A program made the position numbers and the translations under genes. DNA of 64,000 bases from PALSA-1335 sp965231025 (GTDB lineage: Bacteria; Patescibacteriota; Gracilibacteria; UBA1369), in contig OZ246407.1 of the NCBI GenBank assembly GCA_965231025.1, forward strand, positions 558,001 to 622,000. The letters are read 5' to 3'. Positions within the stretch are counted from its first letter, which is position 1. Every line of letters begins with the position of its first letter. The notes beneath the pieces were generated by a model. That model searched no databases. It was not told where the DNA came from and saw nothing but the letters and a program-made list of their open reading frames with translations. Below, piece by piece: positions 37,141-45,659 of this stretch.

Positions 37141-38523
37141 ATGAGCGCAGTTACGATGGACAAAATAGTATCTCTGGCCAAACGACGCGGATTTGTCTTC
37201 CCGGGCTCTGAAATTTACGGCGGTCTCGCAAACACGTGGGATTACGGACCCTACGGCGTGGAACTGAAAAACAACGTGAAAAAAGCCTGGTGGAAGAGAT
37301 TTGTCCAGGAACGCGAAGATATGGTGGGGCTTGACGCGTCCATACTGATGAATCCGAAAACCTGGGAGGCCTCCGGACACGTTCAGTCGTTTTCCGACCC
37401 GCTCATGGATTGCAAAAGTTGCAAGGAGCGGGTGAGGGGAGACAAACTGATCGAGGAAAAATATGGCGTTGAAGCCGCGGCGGGAAAATCACTGAAGGAA
37501 ATTGGCGAGTACATCAACGAGAAAAAAATTCCGTGCCCAAAGTGCGGAAAAAGCGATTTCACGGAAGCCAGATCGTTCAACCTGATGTTCAGGACCCACC
37601 AGGGGGTCGTTGAGGAAAGCAGTGCCATGGTCTACCTTAGGCCGGAAACCGCGCAGGGAATATTCGTGAATTTTAAAAATGTTCTCGCCACGACACGGAT
37701 GAAACTGCCCTTTGGTGTGGCACAGATCGGAAAAGCGTTCAGAAACGAGATTACCCCCGGTAACTTCACCTTCCGGACGCGCGAATTCGAGCAGATGGAA
37801 ATAGAATATTTCATCAAACCGAATACGGAAAAAGAACTCTTCGAAATGTGGGAAAAGATGTGTTTCGAGTTTTACACCGGCCTTGGAATCAACAAAGACA
37901 AGCTGCGCATGCGCCGTCATGAGGCAAAGGAACTGTCGCACTATTCCAAGATGACCGTGGACATCGAATACGAATTCCCGTTCGGATGGGGGGAACTTCA
38001 GGGGACGGCTCACCGCGGCACCTATGATTTGACCCGTCATTCCGAGTTTTCGGGAGAGGAACTCGTGTATTTTGACCCCGCGACCAATGAAAAATATATA
38101 CCGGAAGTCATTGAACCTTCATTCGGCGCGGACCGCACGGTTCTCACTTTCATGATTGACGCGTACGACGAGGATGAGATAGGCGGCGAACAAAGGATCG
38201 TCATGCGGTTCAACCCTGAACTTGCGCCGATCAAAGCGGCAATATTGCCCCTGGTGAAGAATAAGGAGATCATTACGGACAAGGCTAGCGAAATTTACAA
38301 TATGCTCAAAAAACATTTCATGGTCGAATATGATGAGTCCGGCTCAATCGGAAAACGGTACAGGAGACAGGACGAAATCGGGACTCCTTACTGCGTCACG
38401 ATTGACTTCGATACCGTGGAAAAAGATGAGGCGGTAACCGTCCGCGACAGGGATACCACCAAGCAGGAACGGGTCAAAATAAGCGGGCTTATGGATTACC
38501 TGAAAGGAAAGCTTCAGAGTTAA
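37141..38523 (+). CDS. glyS: Glycyl-tRNA synthetase, single-chain (alpha2) type
   Basis: This class II enzyme charges tRNA-Gly. At 460 residues it is the dimeric single-chain form used by archaea, eukaryotes and many Gram-positives, not the alpha2-beta2 form of Proteobacteria. Visible are the N-terminal RRGFVFPGSEIYGGLANTWDYGPYG, a Cys pair CPKCGKSDF, RPETAQGIFVNFKNV, QIGKAFRNEI..TFRTREFEQME (motif 2), EPSFGADRT (motif 3) and the C-terminal anticodon-binding domain (IGKRYRRQDEIGTPYCVTID). A terminator follows 25 bases after the stop. A T/A-rich TATACT sequence upstream (37122-37127) may be a -10. Confidence 0.97.
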   Translation: MSAVTMDKIVSLAKRRGFVFPGSEIYGGLANTWDYGPYGVELKNNVKKAWWKRFVQEREDMVGLDASILMNPKTWEASGHVQSFSDPLMDCKSCKERVRGDKLIEEKYGVEAAAGKSLKEIGEYINEKKIPCPKCGKSDFTEARSFNLMFRTHQGVVEESSAMVYLRPETAQGIFVNFKNVLATTRMKLPFGVAQIGKAFRNEITPGNFTFRTREFEQMEIEYFIKPNTEKELFEMWEKMCFEFYTGLGINKDKLRMRRHEAKELSHYSKMTVDIEYEFPFGWGELQGTAHRGTYDLTRHSEFSGEELVYFDPATNEKYIPEVIEPSFGADRTVLTFMIDAYDEDEIGGEQRIVMRFNPELAPIKAAILPLVKNKEIITDKASEIYNMLKKHFMVEYDESGSIGKRYRRQDEIGTPYCVTIDFDTVEKDEAVTVRDRDTTKQERVKISGLMDYLKGKLQS

Positions 38524-38548
38524 GGATAAGTTTAAAGAATTTTTAACG

Positions 38549-38579
38549 AAGGATGGTAGGGTAAAAGAACCATCCTTTT
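38549..38579 (+). terminator. Intrinsic terminator of glyS
   Basis: AAGGATGGT (38549-38557) pairs with ACCATCCTT (38569-38577), followed by a short T run. It ends only 11 bases before the radC start, leaving little room for a separate radC promoter. Confidence 0.7.
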
Positions 38580-38590
38580 GTTATGGTCTC

Positions 38591-39217
38591 ATGAAACCGC
38601 GCGAAAAACTCCAGGAATACGGTATACAGAAATTATCGGACGACGAGCTCATCGCGCTGATTTTGGCAAGGGGAACAAAAAAAGAAAGTATCTTTGCATG
38701 CGCCAGACGCATACTGGAACAGTTCGATCATGACGAACTGACGGGCATCAAAACGGTGCCTGAATTCATGGTGAATTTCGGTACGGGGTATATGCAAAGC
38801 GTGCAGCTTATTGCCGTATTCGAACTCGGAAAACGGTTTTTCAGGGCGCAGAACGGGATAAAATATTTCCGGACTTCCGAAGATGTCTACGACTACGTCA
38901 AACCAATGGAAAAACTGCCCAAAGAGCACGTAAAAGGACTCTACCTCGATACTCGCTACAAGCTTATCTATGAGGAAGTACTCAGCATCGGAGGCCTGAA
39001 CGCAAACCTGCTCCACCCGCGCGAGGTATTCCGGCCCGCATTGGAACACAACGCCTACGCGGTCATCCTTGTCCACAACCATCCGTCGGGAGACCCGACC
39101 CCAAGCGACGAAGACAAAAATACCACAAAACTGCTGAATGAAGCGGCGAACATCCTCCATATACCCCTTTTAGACCATCTGATAGTGGGAAAAGCCTGCT
39201 ATAAGAGCCTTAAATAG
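38591..39217 (+). CDS. radC: RadC family JAMM-domain protein
   Basis: At 208 residues the protein has the RadC plan: N-terminal helix-hairpin-helix region (KPREKLQEYGIQKLSDDELIALILARG) and a C-terminal JAB/MPN+ metallopeptidase-like domain with the zinc motif HNHPSGDPTPSDED. Despite the name, a DNA-repair role is not established for the family and the substrate is unknown. The Glu of the JAMM core may be in YEEVLSIGG. Its start lies just behind a terminator hairpin, so expression may depend on read-through from glyS. Confidence 0.92.
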   Translation: MKPREKLQEYGIQKLSDDELIALILARGTKKESIFACARRILEQFDHDELTGIKTVPEFMVNFGTGYMQSVQLIAVFELGKRFFRAQNGIKYFRTSEDVYDYVKPMEKLPKEHVKGLYLDTRYKLIYEEVLSIGGLNANLLHPREVFRPALEHNAYAVILVHNHPSGDPTPSDEDKNTTKLLNEAANILHIPLLDHLIVGKACYKSLK

Positions 39218-39245
39218 TTGCTGCCTGCCTTAAAGGGCTTGGGAA

Positions 39246-39274
39246 TTGTAAAAAACGGCATTTTGTGCTAAAAT
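39246..39274 (+). promoter_or_regulatory. Promoter of VirD4-like gene 2
   Basis: TTGTAA (39246-39251), 17-base spacer, TAAAAT (39269-39274) preceded by TGC, an extended -10. The start codon is 27 bases downstream in an A-rich leader with no Shine-Dalgarno. Confidence 0.75.
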
Positions 39275-39301
39275 ATTGAGATAAAAATAAAAACAAAAAC
39301 C

Positions 39302-41857
39302 ATGAATATCGACGAGCTGCTTCAGAACACTCCGGAATGGCTTAAAAACGCCATAACATACGCACAAACCAATCCATGGGAAGTACTGGGGATTGCGGCG
39401 TTGTCGTTTATCGGGTTCAGGCTATTCGTGGCCGCATACCGTTATATCTACATTGTTGTGAGGGCTCAGAACCTTGTATTTCTTAAAATCACCCTCCCCC
39501 GCGAGGATTCGCAGAAAGACAAAGAAAAAAGCGACGAAAAGGATTTCCGTGAAAAAATATCCGTGATGGAACAGCTCTACCGTAACCTGTACGAACTGGG
39601 CGAACTGAGTTTGGGAAACATCGTCAGAACATTCATCTTCAGGGCGGATATCATTTCATTCGAACTTGTAGCACAGGAAAAAGTGGTCGAATTCTACGTC
39701 GTTGTTCCAAAAAACTACCAGAACCTTGTGGAAAAGCAGATCACCTCCTACTACACGAACGCCGATATTCAGTTTGGAAAGGGCTACGATGTGCAGGGAA
39801 AAGGAAACGTACTGAAATGCTACTACGCTTACGAAAAAAACCCGTTCTGGTATCCGGTCAAGACCTACAAAACGATTGAAAACGATCCTCTGAACGATCT
39901 GACGAACATTTTCTCCAAGCTCGAAGAGAACGAAAAGGCGGTAATACAGATAGTGATAAGACCGATAAAGAACAAAAAATGGAACAAAAAAGCCGAAGGA
40001 ATAGCTTCACAGCTGTTCAAGGGTAAAAAACCGCAGGGATTCAATATCCCGGGACTTAAAACCTTAAACAGTATTTTTGTCGGGATTTTCTTCGGGTATG
40101 AAAAAATAGTGAAGACGAAGGACGAAAGCCAGGACCAGGGCGGATTTGTCCGTATGCTTCAGCCAAAGGAAGAAGTGGCAAAAAAAATGGGTGAAAAAGC
40201 CGGGCAGGTAGGATTCGACACGGTCATCCGTATTATCGGTTCCGCGAAAACCAAGACAAAAGCCACGAACATTACCAACGACATCGCCCTGTCATTAAAT
40301 CTCTTCAGGGACAACTACATGAACTGGTTTCAGACCAGACGCACGATCTTCCTGGATTTTATCAACAACGCGGTGATGAAGTTCAACTTTAAGAGAAGAT
40401 TGCTCGATACAAGATTCCTGATCTTCGGTGAAAAGAAATCCACCATGGTTCCCGAAGAACTGGCGTCGCTGTTCCATATGCCGAGCAGCCGCTATAACAT
40501 GGCCCCGAACATCAAGTGGCTGCAATACAAGGTATTACCCGCCCCCGTCGATCTTCCCGCGGATGGCACATTGCTGGGTTACAACGTATACCGTGGTCTC
40601 AAACGTGAAGTGCGCATCACCAGAAACGACAGAACCAGACATCACTACTGCATCGGGAAATCCGGTTCCGGTAAATCCGTGTTTTTAAGCTGGATGGCAC
40701 GCCAGGACATTATTGGAAAAGACGGGCTGTGTGTCATTGATCCGCACGGCGACCTCATTGAAGAGCTCGTGCAATTCGTTCCAAAGGAACGCGCCAAAGA
40801 CGTGATCGTGTTCAATCCTGCCGATGTGGAAAGGCCGATGGGACTGAACATTCTTGAAGCAAAAACCCCCGAACAGCAGGATCTGGCATCCAGCCAGGCC
40901 ACGGAAATTTTCATCAAAATCTTCGGAGACGAAATATTCGGTCCCCGCATTCAGCACTATTTCCGCAACGGATGCCTGACCCTCATGGAAGACCTGGACG
41001 AAGGAGCGACACTCATCGACGTGCCGCGCATCTTCGTGGACGACGAATTCATGAAATACAAAGTCAGCAAGGTCAAAAATCCCGTAGTACGATCTTTCTG
41101 GGAGCACGAGTACGCTCACACCGGTGAACGCGAACGCCAGGAAATGATCCCGTACTTCTCGGCGAAGTTCGGTCCGTTCATCACGAACTCCATCATGCGT
41201 AACGTGATCGGACAGACAAAATCAGCCTTCAATTTCCGCGAGTGCATGGACCAGCAGAAAATACTCCTCATCAATCTTTCAAAGGGTAAAATCGGGGATC
41301 TGAACACCCAGCTGCTCGGACTTATCATGGTCGCCCGTCTGCAAATGGCGGCGATGAGTCGCGTGGACATACCTGAAAACGAACGCAAGGACTTTTACCT
41401 CTACGTGGATGAGTTCCAGAATTTTGCCACGGACTCGTTCTGCTCGATCCTTTCCGAAGCACGTAAGTACCACCTGGCGCTGATCATGGCCCATCAGTAT
41501 ATCAAGCAGCTTGAAAAGAAAAATGACACGTCCATCCGCGACGCCGTGTTCGGTAACGTCGGTACCATGATGTCCTTCAAGGTCGGCGCCGACGACGCGG
41601 AATACATGGCCAAGGAGTACGCCCCGGTTCTTACCGAACAGGACGTACTGGGCATCGCGAACTTCAAAGCCTACATCAAACTCAACATTCATAACACCAC
41701 ATCGCGCCCGTTTTCGCTTGAAACCATCTATGACATGAGCGCCGCCAACAAGAAGATCGGCGAAATCGTGACGCAGTACTCGCGCATGAAATACGGACGC
41801 AAGAAAGAGTTCGTCGACCAGGAAATTTCGGCGCGAATCGGTATCGATCTCAATTAA
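39302..41857 (+). CDS. VirD4/TraG-like membrane-anchored ATPase (copy 2)
   Basis: This 851-residue paralog of the gene at 17565-20042 has the same plan: a hydrophobic helix near residues 27-50, a long N-terminal region, and a RecA-like motor with Walker A GKSGSGKSV (about 452-459), CVIDPHGDLIEEL and Walker B YLYVDEFQNFATD followed by LSEARKYHLALIMAHQY. Similarity runs through the N-terminal region too (FYVVVP...LVEKQ), so both descend from one gene. This copy is followed 2 bases later by an LCP cell-wall gene. No relaxase or mating-pair genes are present in the window, so the role in DNA transfer, uptake or surface transport is unproven. Confidence 0.85.
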   Translation: MNIDELLQNTPEWLKNAITYAQTNPWEVLGIAALSFIGFRLFVAAYRYIYIVVRAQNLVFLKITLPREDSQKDKEKSDEKDFREKISVMEQLYRNLYELGELSLGNIVRTFIFRADIISFELVAQEKVVEFYVVVPKNYQNLVEKQITSYYTNADIQFGKGYDVQGKGNVLKCYYAYEKNPFWYPVKTYKTIENDPLNDLTNIFSKLEENEKAVIQIVIRPIKNKKWNKKAEGIASQLFKGKKPQGFNIPGLKTLNSIFVGIFFGYEKIVKTKDESQDQGGFVRMLQPKEEVAKKMGEKAGQVGFDTVIRIIGSAKTKTKATNITNDIALSLNLFRDNYMNWFQTRRTIFLDFINNAVMKFNFKRRLLDTRFLIFGEKKSTMVPEELASLFHMPSSRYNMAPNIKWLQYKVLPAPVDLPADGTLLGYNVYRGLKREVRITRNDRTRHHYCIGKSGSGKSVFLSWMARQDIIGKDGLCVIDPHGDLIEELVQFVPKERAKDVIVFNPADVERPMGLNILEAKTPEQQDLASSQATEIFIKIFGDEIFGPRIQHYFRNGCLTLMEDLDEGATLIDVPRIFVDDEFMKYKVSKVKNPVVRSFWEHEYAHTGERERQEMIPYFSAKFGPFITNSIMRNVIGQTKSAFNFRECMDQQKILLINLSKGKIGDLNTQLLGLIMVARLQMAAMSRVDIPENERKDFYLYVDEFQNFATDSFCSILSEARKYHLALIMAHQYIKQLEKKNDTSIRDAVFGNVGTMMSFKVGADDAEYMAKEYAPVLTEQDVLGIANFKAYIKLNIHNTTSRPFSLETIYDMSAANKKIGEIVTQYSRMKYGRKKEFVDQEISARIGIDLN

Positions 41858-41859
41858 TT

Positions 41860-43029
41860 ATGAAAAGAACTCAGGAACAACAATTCAAACTGGCCATTAC
41901 GGCGGTGCTGATTGCTCTTCTGGTTGTCGTGACCGGGCTGGCGTTCGTCTATAAAAAACACCAGACCGAACTGCTTCAAAAAGATCTGAAGATCAGCGTG
42001 CTTGTCGATGAAATTGGGGAGATAAAGGCACAGAACGAAAAACTTTACCGGTATTTCTCCGACGAAAAAGAGACCATCCATGCGGCTGTTTCCAAGATCG
42101 GAACGCTTCAGAAGACCGTCACGGACGTGGGAATGGACACGGCCAAACAGCAACTTATCCAGCAGGATCTTGTGTCAGCAAACACGAATCTCATGCAGCT
42201 TGTCCAAAAAAAAGATGAAACCATTAAGTCACTTCAGCAAAAAAACGGCAAAATGGCGCAAAATCTTTCCGGCGACGGAAAAATGCCGGGGTACGTGAAT
42301 ATTCTCATTTTGGGAGAGAACATGCAGCTCACCGATACCATCATGCTGGCGAGCATCAATAAGGTGGACAAAAAAGTGACGTTCATAAGTATCCCGAGGG
42401 ATCTGTTTTACAACGGAAGAAAAATCAACGAGTACTACGAAAAGTTCGGAGTTGCCGAAATGAAGGACGTGACATTCGAAATAACCGGAATCATGCCCGA
42501 TAAATACGTGGTCGTTGATATGGATTCCTTTATTGACGTGGTAAACGCCATGGGTGGGATCGATGTCGATGTTCAGAAAAGCATCGTCGACGCCTCATAT
42601 CCGGGACCCAACTACACATACACCAAAGTGAGTTTTCAAAAGGGGTACCAGCACATGGACGGCCAACGGGCTCTGAAATACGCCCGAAGCCGTAAATCAA
42701 CGACCGATTTTGACCGCAGCGACCGGCAGCAGGAAATCCTCGTGGCGCTGAAACAGAAAGCCGAAGAACTGAATCTGAAGGAAGACGTTGCCAAACTCAC
42801 TGAAATATACAATTCCGTGAAAGACAGCATAAAAACGGACGTTACGCTTCTCGACGCCCTGAACTACTACAACGAATGCAGGACATACCCCATAGGAAAA
42901 GGGAACGTCATCAGCAACCAAAACTTCCTGTACTCAACAAAAAACAGCTCAGGACAATATATACTTCTGCCGTACAAAAGCAGTTACACCGCACTCCAAA
43001 ACTATATCAAGAAAATCATCGGCGCGTAG
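41860..43029 (+). CDS. LytR-CpsA-Psr (LCP) family glycopolymer transferase
   Basis: This is a membrane-anchored enzyme of 389 residues. One transmembrane helix lies at about 12-32. A coiled-coil stretch rich in Gln, Lys and Glu covers about 35-135. The LCP domain (about 145-310) carries NILILGENMQLTDTIMLASI, the Arg of ISIPRDLFY, and RALKYARSRKSTTDFDRSDRQQ. LCP proteins attach teichoic-acid-like or capsular polymers to peptidoglycan outside the membrane. A long coiled coil before the LCP domain is unusual. The SLH proteins in this window would need such wall polymers, which fits. It is co-transcribed with the VirD4-like gene upstream. Confidence 0.92.
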   Translation: MKRTQEQQFKLAITAVLIALLVVVTGLAFVYKKHQTELLQKDLKISVLVDEIGEIKAQNEKLYRYFSDEKETIHAAVSKIGTLQKTVTDVGMDTAKQQLIQQDLVSANTNLMQLVQKKDETIKSLQQKNGKMAQNLSGDGKMPGYVNILILGENMQLTDTIMLASINKVDKKVTFISIPRDLFYNGRKINEYYEKFGVAEMKDVTFEITGIMPDKYVVVDMDSFIDVVNAMGGIDVDVQKSIVDASYPGPNYTYTKVSFQKGYQHMDGQRALKYARSRKSTTDFDRSDRQQEILVALKQKAEELNLKEDVAKLTEIYNSVKDSIKTDVTLLDALNYYNECRTYPIGKGNVISNQNFLYSTKNSSGQYILLPYKSSYTALQNYIKKIIGA

Positions 43030-43033
43030 TTTT

Positions 43034-43588
43034 TTACCACCAGACTTTTTTCAGACCCAGCTTGTAACCGGCCAGGTTACTTAAAAGATGAAGAAGGGGA
43101 GTCATGAGAAGCAGAACGGCGACATGGTACCAGCCGGGGAAATGGAGAACGGCTCCAAAAAGCAGACCGCCGAATACAAAATCCAGCTGATCCAAAGGAA
43201 AAAAGGGGGCACCGTCTTTTAAACGTAGCCTGCGTTTCAGAAAACTCTTCAGAAGATCTCCCGTCAATCCCCCCAAGCCCAGCAAAAAACCCAGCAAGGC
43301 TCCAAAAGAAAAAGAGTAGGGCAGCAAAAACAACCAATGGGCACCAGGAATGAAGTCGTAGAACAGCGCCTGAAGAAGTCCCGTGACCACGGCCCCGACG
43401 ACCCCGACAAGAAAACCATAATACGTTTTGTGATCCCCAAAGAGGCGCTGACCTTTATACATCCTGCCGGCATCGACAGGTTTTTTGAATCGTTGCATCA
43501 CCCCCGCCTTTGCAAAAACAACGGGACACATGTTGGCTATGTAGGCCGGAAGGAAAAAAAACAGTGCCTGGGCTATGATATCGACCAT
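43034..43588 (-). CDS. CarS-like (DUF46) CTP-dependent lipid cytidylyltransferase
   Basis: I chose ATG 43588 (MVDIIAQAL) because the family starts with a membrane helix; the frame is open further upstream but that part is the shadow of the neighbouring gene. The 184-residue product has about five hydrophobic segments and the family motif PVDAGRMYKGQRLFGDHKTYYGF. This family includes CDP-archaeol synthase of archaea, and relatives occur in bacteria where the substrate is unclear. It overlaps the CDP-alcohol phosphatidyltransferase gene by 16 bases, so the two probably act in succession: CDP activation of a lipid, then headgroup transfer. Lipid identity is inference. Confidence 0.75.
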   Translation of the reverse strand: MVDIIAQALFFFLPAYIANMCPVVFAKAGVMQRFKKPVDAGRMYKGQRLFGDHKTYYGFLVGVVGAVVTGLLQALFYDFIPGAHWLFLLPYSFSFGALLGFLLGLGGLTGDLLKSFLKRRLRLKDGAPFFPLDQLDFVFGGLLFGAVLHFPGWYHVAVLLLMTPLLHLLSNLAGYKLGLKKVWW

Positions 43589-44181
43589 CTGAAAGAATGG
43601 AACAAAAAAAGATTGGTCAGGAACATGTAGACGGTGCAGAACACCAGGAAAATATCGAGATAACCAAGACCGGTAAAAAGGAAAAGAATCCAGAAAAGAT
43701 ACAAATAATACTTGCTCCGGAAAACCGGAAAAACGTGCATTTGCAGGGATCTCATCAGCATCACCAGGAAAATGAGGATAAGATAATTGACGGCGTAGGC
43801 CGCACCCCAAAAACCGTCGATGGACCTGACGAAAATCAACGAAAGCACGACTCCCATGAAGAAAGCATGATCGGCCGCGATATCGAGCAACGCTCCGCGC
43901 TGCGAGGAGATTTTTTGATGTCGTGCCAGACAACCGTCCAGCGCATCCGCAAGAAGGCTCAACAGAAGTACGCCCAAAGAAAGGAAGGGCGACGAATGAA
44001 GGAAATAAGCGAAAGGAACGATTAACAGGAGATTGAAATAACTTAAATGGTCGGGTTTGACTCCAATTTTTGTCAGCAAACCGCAGACTGGGGCAAAGAA
44101 CCTGTCACGCATGCGCTGAAAGCGCTCATAAATCGGCTCCTCCATCTGTGAAAACGTACTGAAATGAAACTTATGGTCCAT
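43573..44181 (-). CDS. CDP-alcohol phosphatidyltransferase
   Basis: A membrane enzyme of 202 residues that swaps CMP for an alcohol headgroup on CDP-activated lipid. The complete catalytic signature D-x2-DG-x2-AR-x8-G-x3-D-x3-D is present in the stretch that starts ADALDGCLAR (about residue 90) and ends LLDIAADH. About six membrane helices follow the usual pattern. The start lies 11 bases after the tRNA-Met 3' end, so the two may share a transcript. The headgroup (glycerol phosphate, inositol phosphate or serine) cannot be assigned from the motif alone. Confidence 0.88.
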   Translation of the reverse strand: MDHKFHFSTFSQMEEPIYERFQRMRDRFFAPVCGLLTKIGVKPDHLSYFNLLLIVPFAYFLHSSPFLSLGVLLLSLLADALDGCLARHQKISSQRGALLDIAADHAFFMGVVLSLIFVRSIDGFWGAAYAVNYLILIFLVMLMRSLQMHVFPVFRSKYYLYLFWILFLFTGLGYLDIFLVFCTVYMFLTNLFLFHSFRWSIS

Positions 44182-44192
44182 AATCGTAAAAT

Positions 44193-44269
44193 TGGTAGCT
44201 GGGGGCAGGATCGAACTGCCGACCTTGGGCTTATGAGTCCCACGCTCTAACCATCTGAGCTACCCAGCC
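44193..44269 (-). tRNA. tRNA with anticodon CAT (elongator Met, or Ile2)
   Basis: A 77-base cloverleaf with acceptor GGCTGGG/CCCAGCT (first pair G-U), anticodon loop CTCATAA and encoded CCA. The last base pair of the anticodon stem is an A-G mismatch. It is not the initiator, which lies at 48337-48411. Met is the likelier call, but the Ile-CAT type (modified by TilS) is not excluded. Confidence 0.93.
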
Positions 44270-44376
44270 ATAGTAATCCCTACAAATTGCCCTGCCATTT
44301 TAAGCACCTTTAATAAAAAAAACAAGCATCAGTAAGCACCCCGAACAGAGTGTGAAAGAAAATCACCCCTGCCCCC

Positions 44377-44405
44377 TTGACAGATAACAAATTTGATCCT
44401 ATAGT
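44377..44405 (+). promoter_or_regulatory. Promoter of the vWA/tubulin-like operon
   Basis: Consensus TTGACA (44377-44382), 17-base spacer, TATAGT (44400-44405). It is among the strongest vegetative promoters in the window and lies 27 bases before the vWA start. Confidence 0.85.
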
Positions 44406-44432
44406 CTCGCTCCACATTTTCATTTTTAACAA

Positions 44433-45632
44433 ATGAGAACCCCAGAAAGCTCAAGTAAATCGGGTTGGGCAAAGAAAACAATAGCCGCTACCGCCATTGT
44501 CGGTGCTGCAGCATGGGTGGGAGCCGAACCGGTTGCAAATCACATTATAGGAGAACAAACAGACATCGCCCCCACCGAACCGCAAAAACCTGAACCAAAA
44601 CCGGCAAAAAGAAAAAATGTCGATATTGCCATAGGGTTCGACACGACCAGAAGCGCAATCATGAAAGAACTCCCTGCCGTTGCGGAAGCTACCAGGAGCT
44701 TTTTGGAAGAAACGAAAATACTGACAGAAGGTGATCAAGTAACCGTGTGCACCTTCGCGGAAGAAGCAAACTGCACAAGTTACAAAATACCCGCCGAAAG
44801 AGCAGCACTCCTTGAGACCGTTGGAAAGATCAAGCCGGAAGCACCCAGAAACAACATGCAAACCCACGTCCATCATTCGATCGCCTCGATTACGAATCGG
44901 GTGAAGGGTGAAAACGGACTGGTTTTGGCGTGGACGGATGGCATCGAAGACCAAAAAGGACCCAAAGCCGTTCTTCCGGCAAAACACCCGCCAATAACGA
45001 TCGTGGTACCGAAAGAAGAATACCTGACACATGCAGGATCGGTAAGAACAGAACTTGGGTCAAAAGGAGTTGATGTTGTCCTTGCCCAAAACAGCGGGGA
45101 CTTCGGACACCTTCTGGAGAGATTCACCGGCAAGCTTGAAAAGGATGCGCGCACAAAAGCGGAAGATGAAGCGGCGGCCCTCTATCAGGGGCAGGTAAAG
45201 GAACATACTGTAAAAATGGCAGCATACGAAGCCGAAAAGAAAGCCTATGCCGAAAAGCATGCCGAGGCCAAAGAGAAAATTGGAAACGTAAAAACCGGCA
45301 TCAAGATGACGGCCGCTACACTCATGGCCCTTGCGGCAAGCGCCCTGGGCACTTTACTGTATTTGAGAAACCGCCCCAAACTCAAAGGCTGGATCGTTGA
45401 CAATCGGGGAGACTACCCCGAAATCTACCGGATTCCCGCGGAAACGAAGGAAATACCCCTGAGCCGAGTTTCAAGAACACTTCCCGGATCGATCACCATC
45501 AAACCTTCGGCCAACGGAATGTTTGCCGGTAATGAAAGACTGAGAAACGGATTCAAGTTGGATGAAAATATTTTTTGGTTTGATAAGGAACCCGATGAAG
45601 AGGCAATCAATGCCCTGAGTAAAAAAAATTAA
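44433..45632 (+). CDS. Membrane protein with von Willebrand A domain
   Basis: This 399-residue protein starts with a signal-anchor-like helix (about 14-32). A vWA domain spans about 58-235 with a near-complete metal-ion site: DTTRS (Asp70 to Ser74, Thr in place of the first Ser) and WTDG (Asp169). A charged coiled coil (about 235-285) leads to a second membrane helix (about 292-311) and a 90-residue C-terminal beta-rich domain with GWIVDNRG...YRIPAETKEIPLSRVSRTLPGSITI, which may be FHA-like. That places the vWA domain outside the cell and the tail in the cytoplasm. It precedes the tubulin-like gene by 27 bases under a strong promoter, a pairing described for FtsZ-like membrane-remodelling systems. 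The role is inferred. Confidence 0.8.
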   Translation: MRTPESSSKSGWAKKTIAATAIVGAAAWVGAEPVANHIIGEQTDIAPTEPQKPEPKPAKRKNVDIAIGFDTTRSAIMKELPAVAEATRSFLEETKILTEGDQVTVCTFAEEANCTSYKIPAERAALLETVGKIKPEAPRNNMQTHVHHSIASITNRVKGENGLVLAWTDGIEDQKGPKAVLPAKHPPITIVVPKEEYLTHAGSVRTELGSKGVDVVLAQNSGDFGHLLERFTGKLEKDARTKAEDEAAALYQGQVKEHTVKMAAYEAEKKAYAEKHAEAKEKIGNVKTGIKMTAATLMALAASALGTLLYLRNRPKLKGWIVDNRGDYPEIYRIPAETKEIPLSRVSRTLPGSITIKPSANGMFAGNERLRNGFKLDENIFWFDKEPDEEAINALSKKN

Positions 45633-45659
45633 ACTTAATACCTTTTTATTTCGAACACT

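Noticed and set aside
43589..43933. N-terminal extension of the CarS-like protein
   Set aside because: The 115 extra residues are Arg/Ser/Phe-rich and are the shadow of the CDP-alcohol transferase gene on the same strand in another frame.
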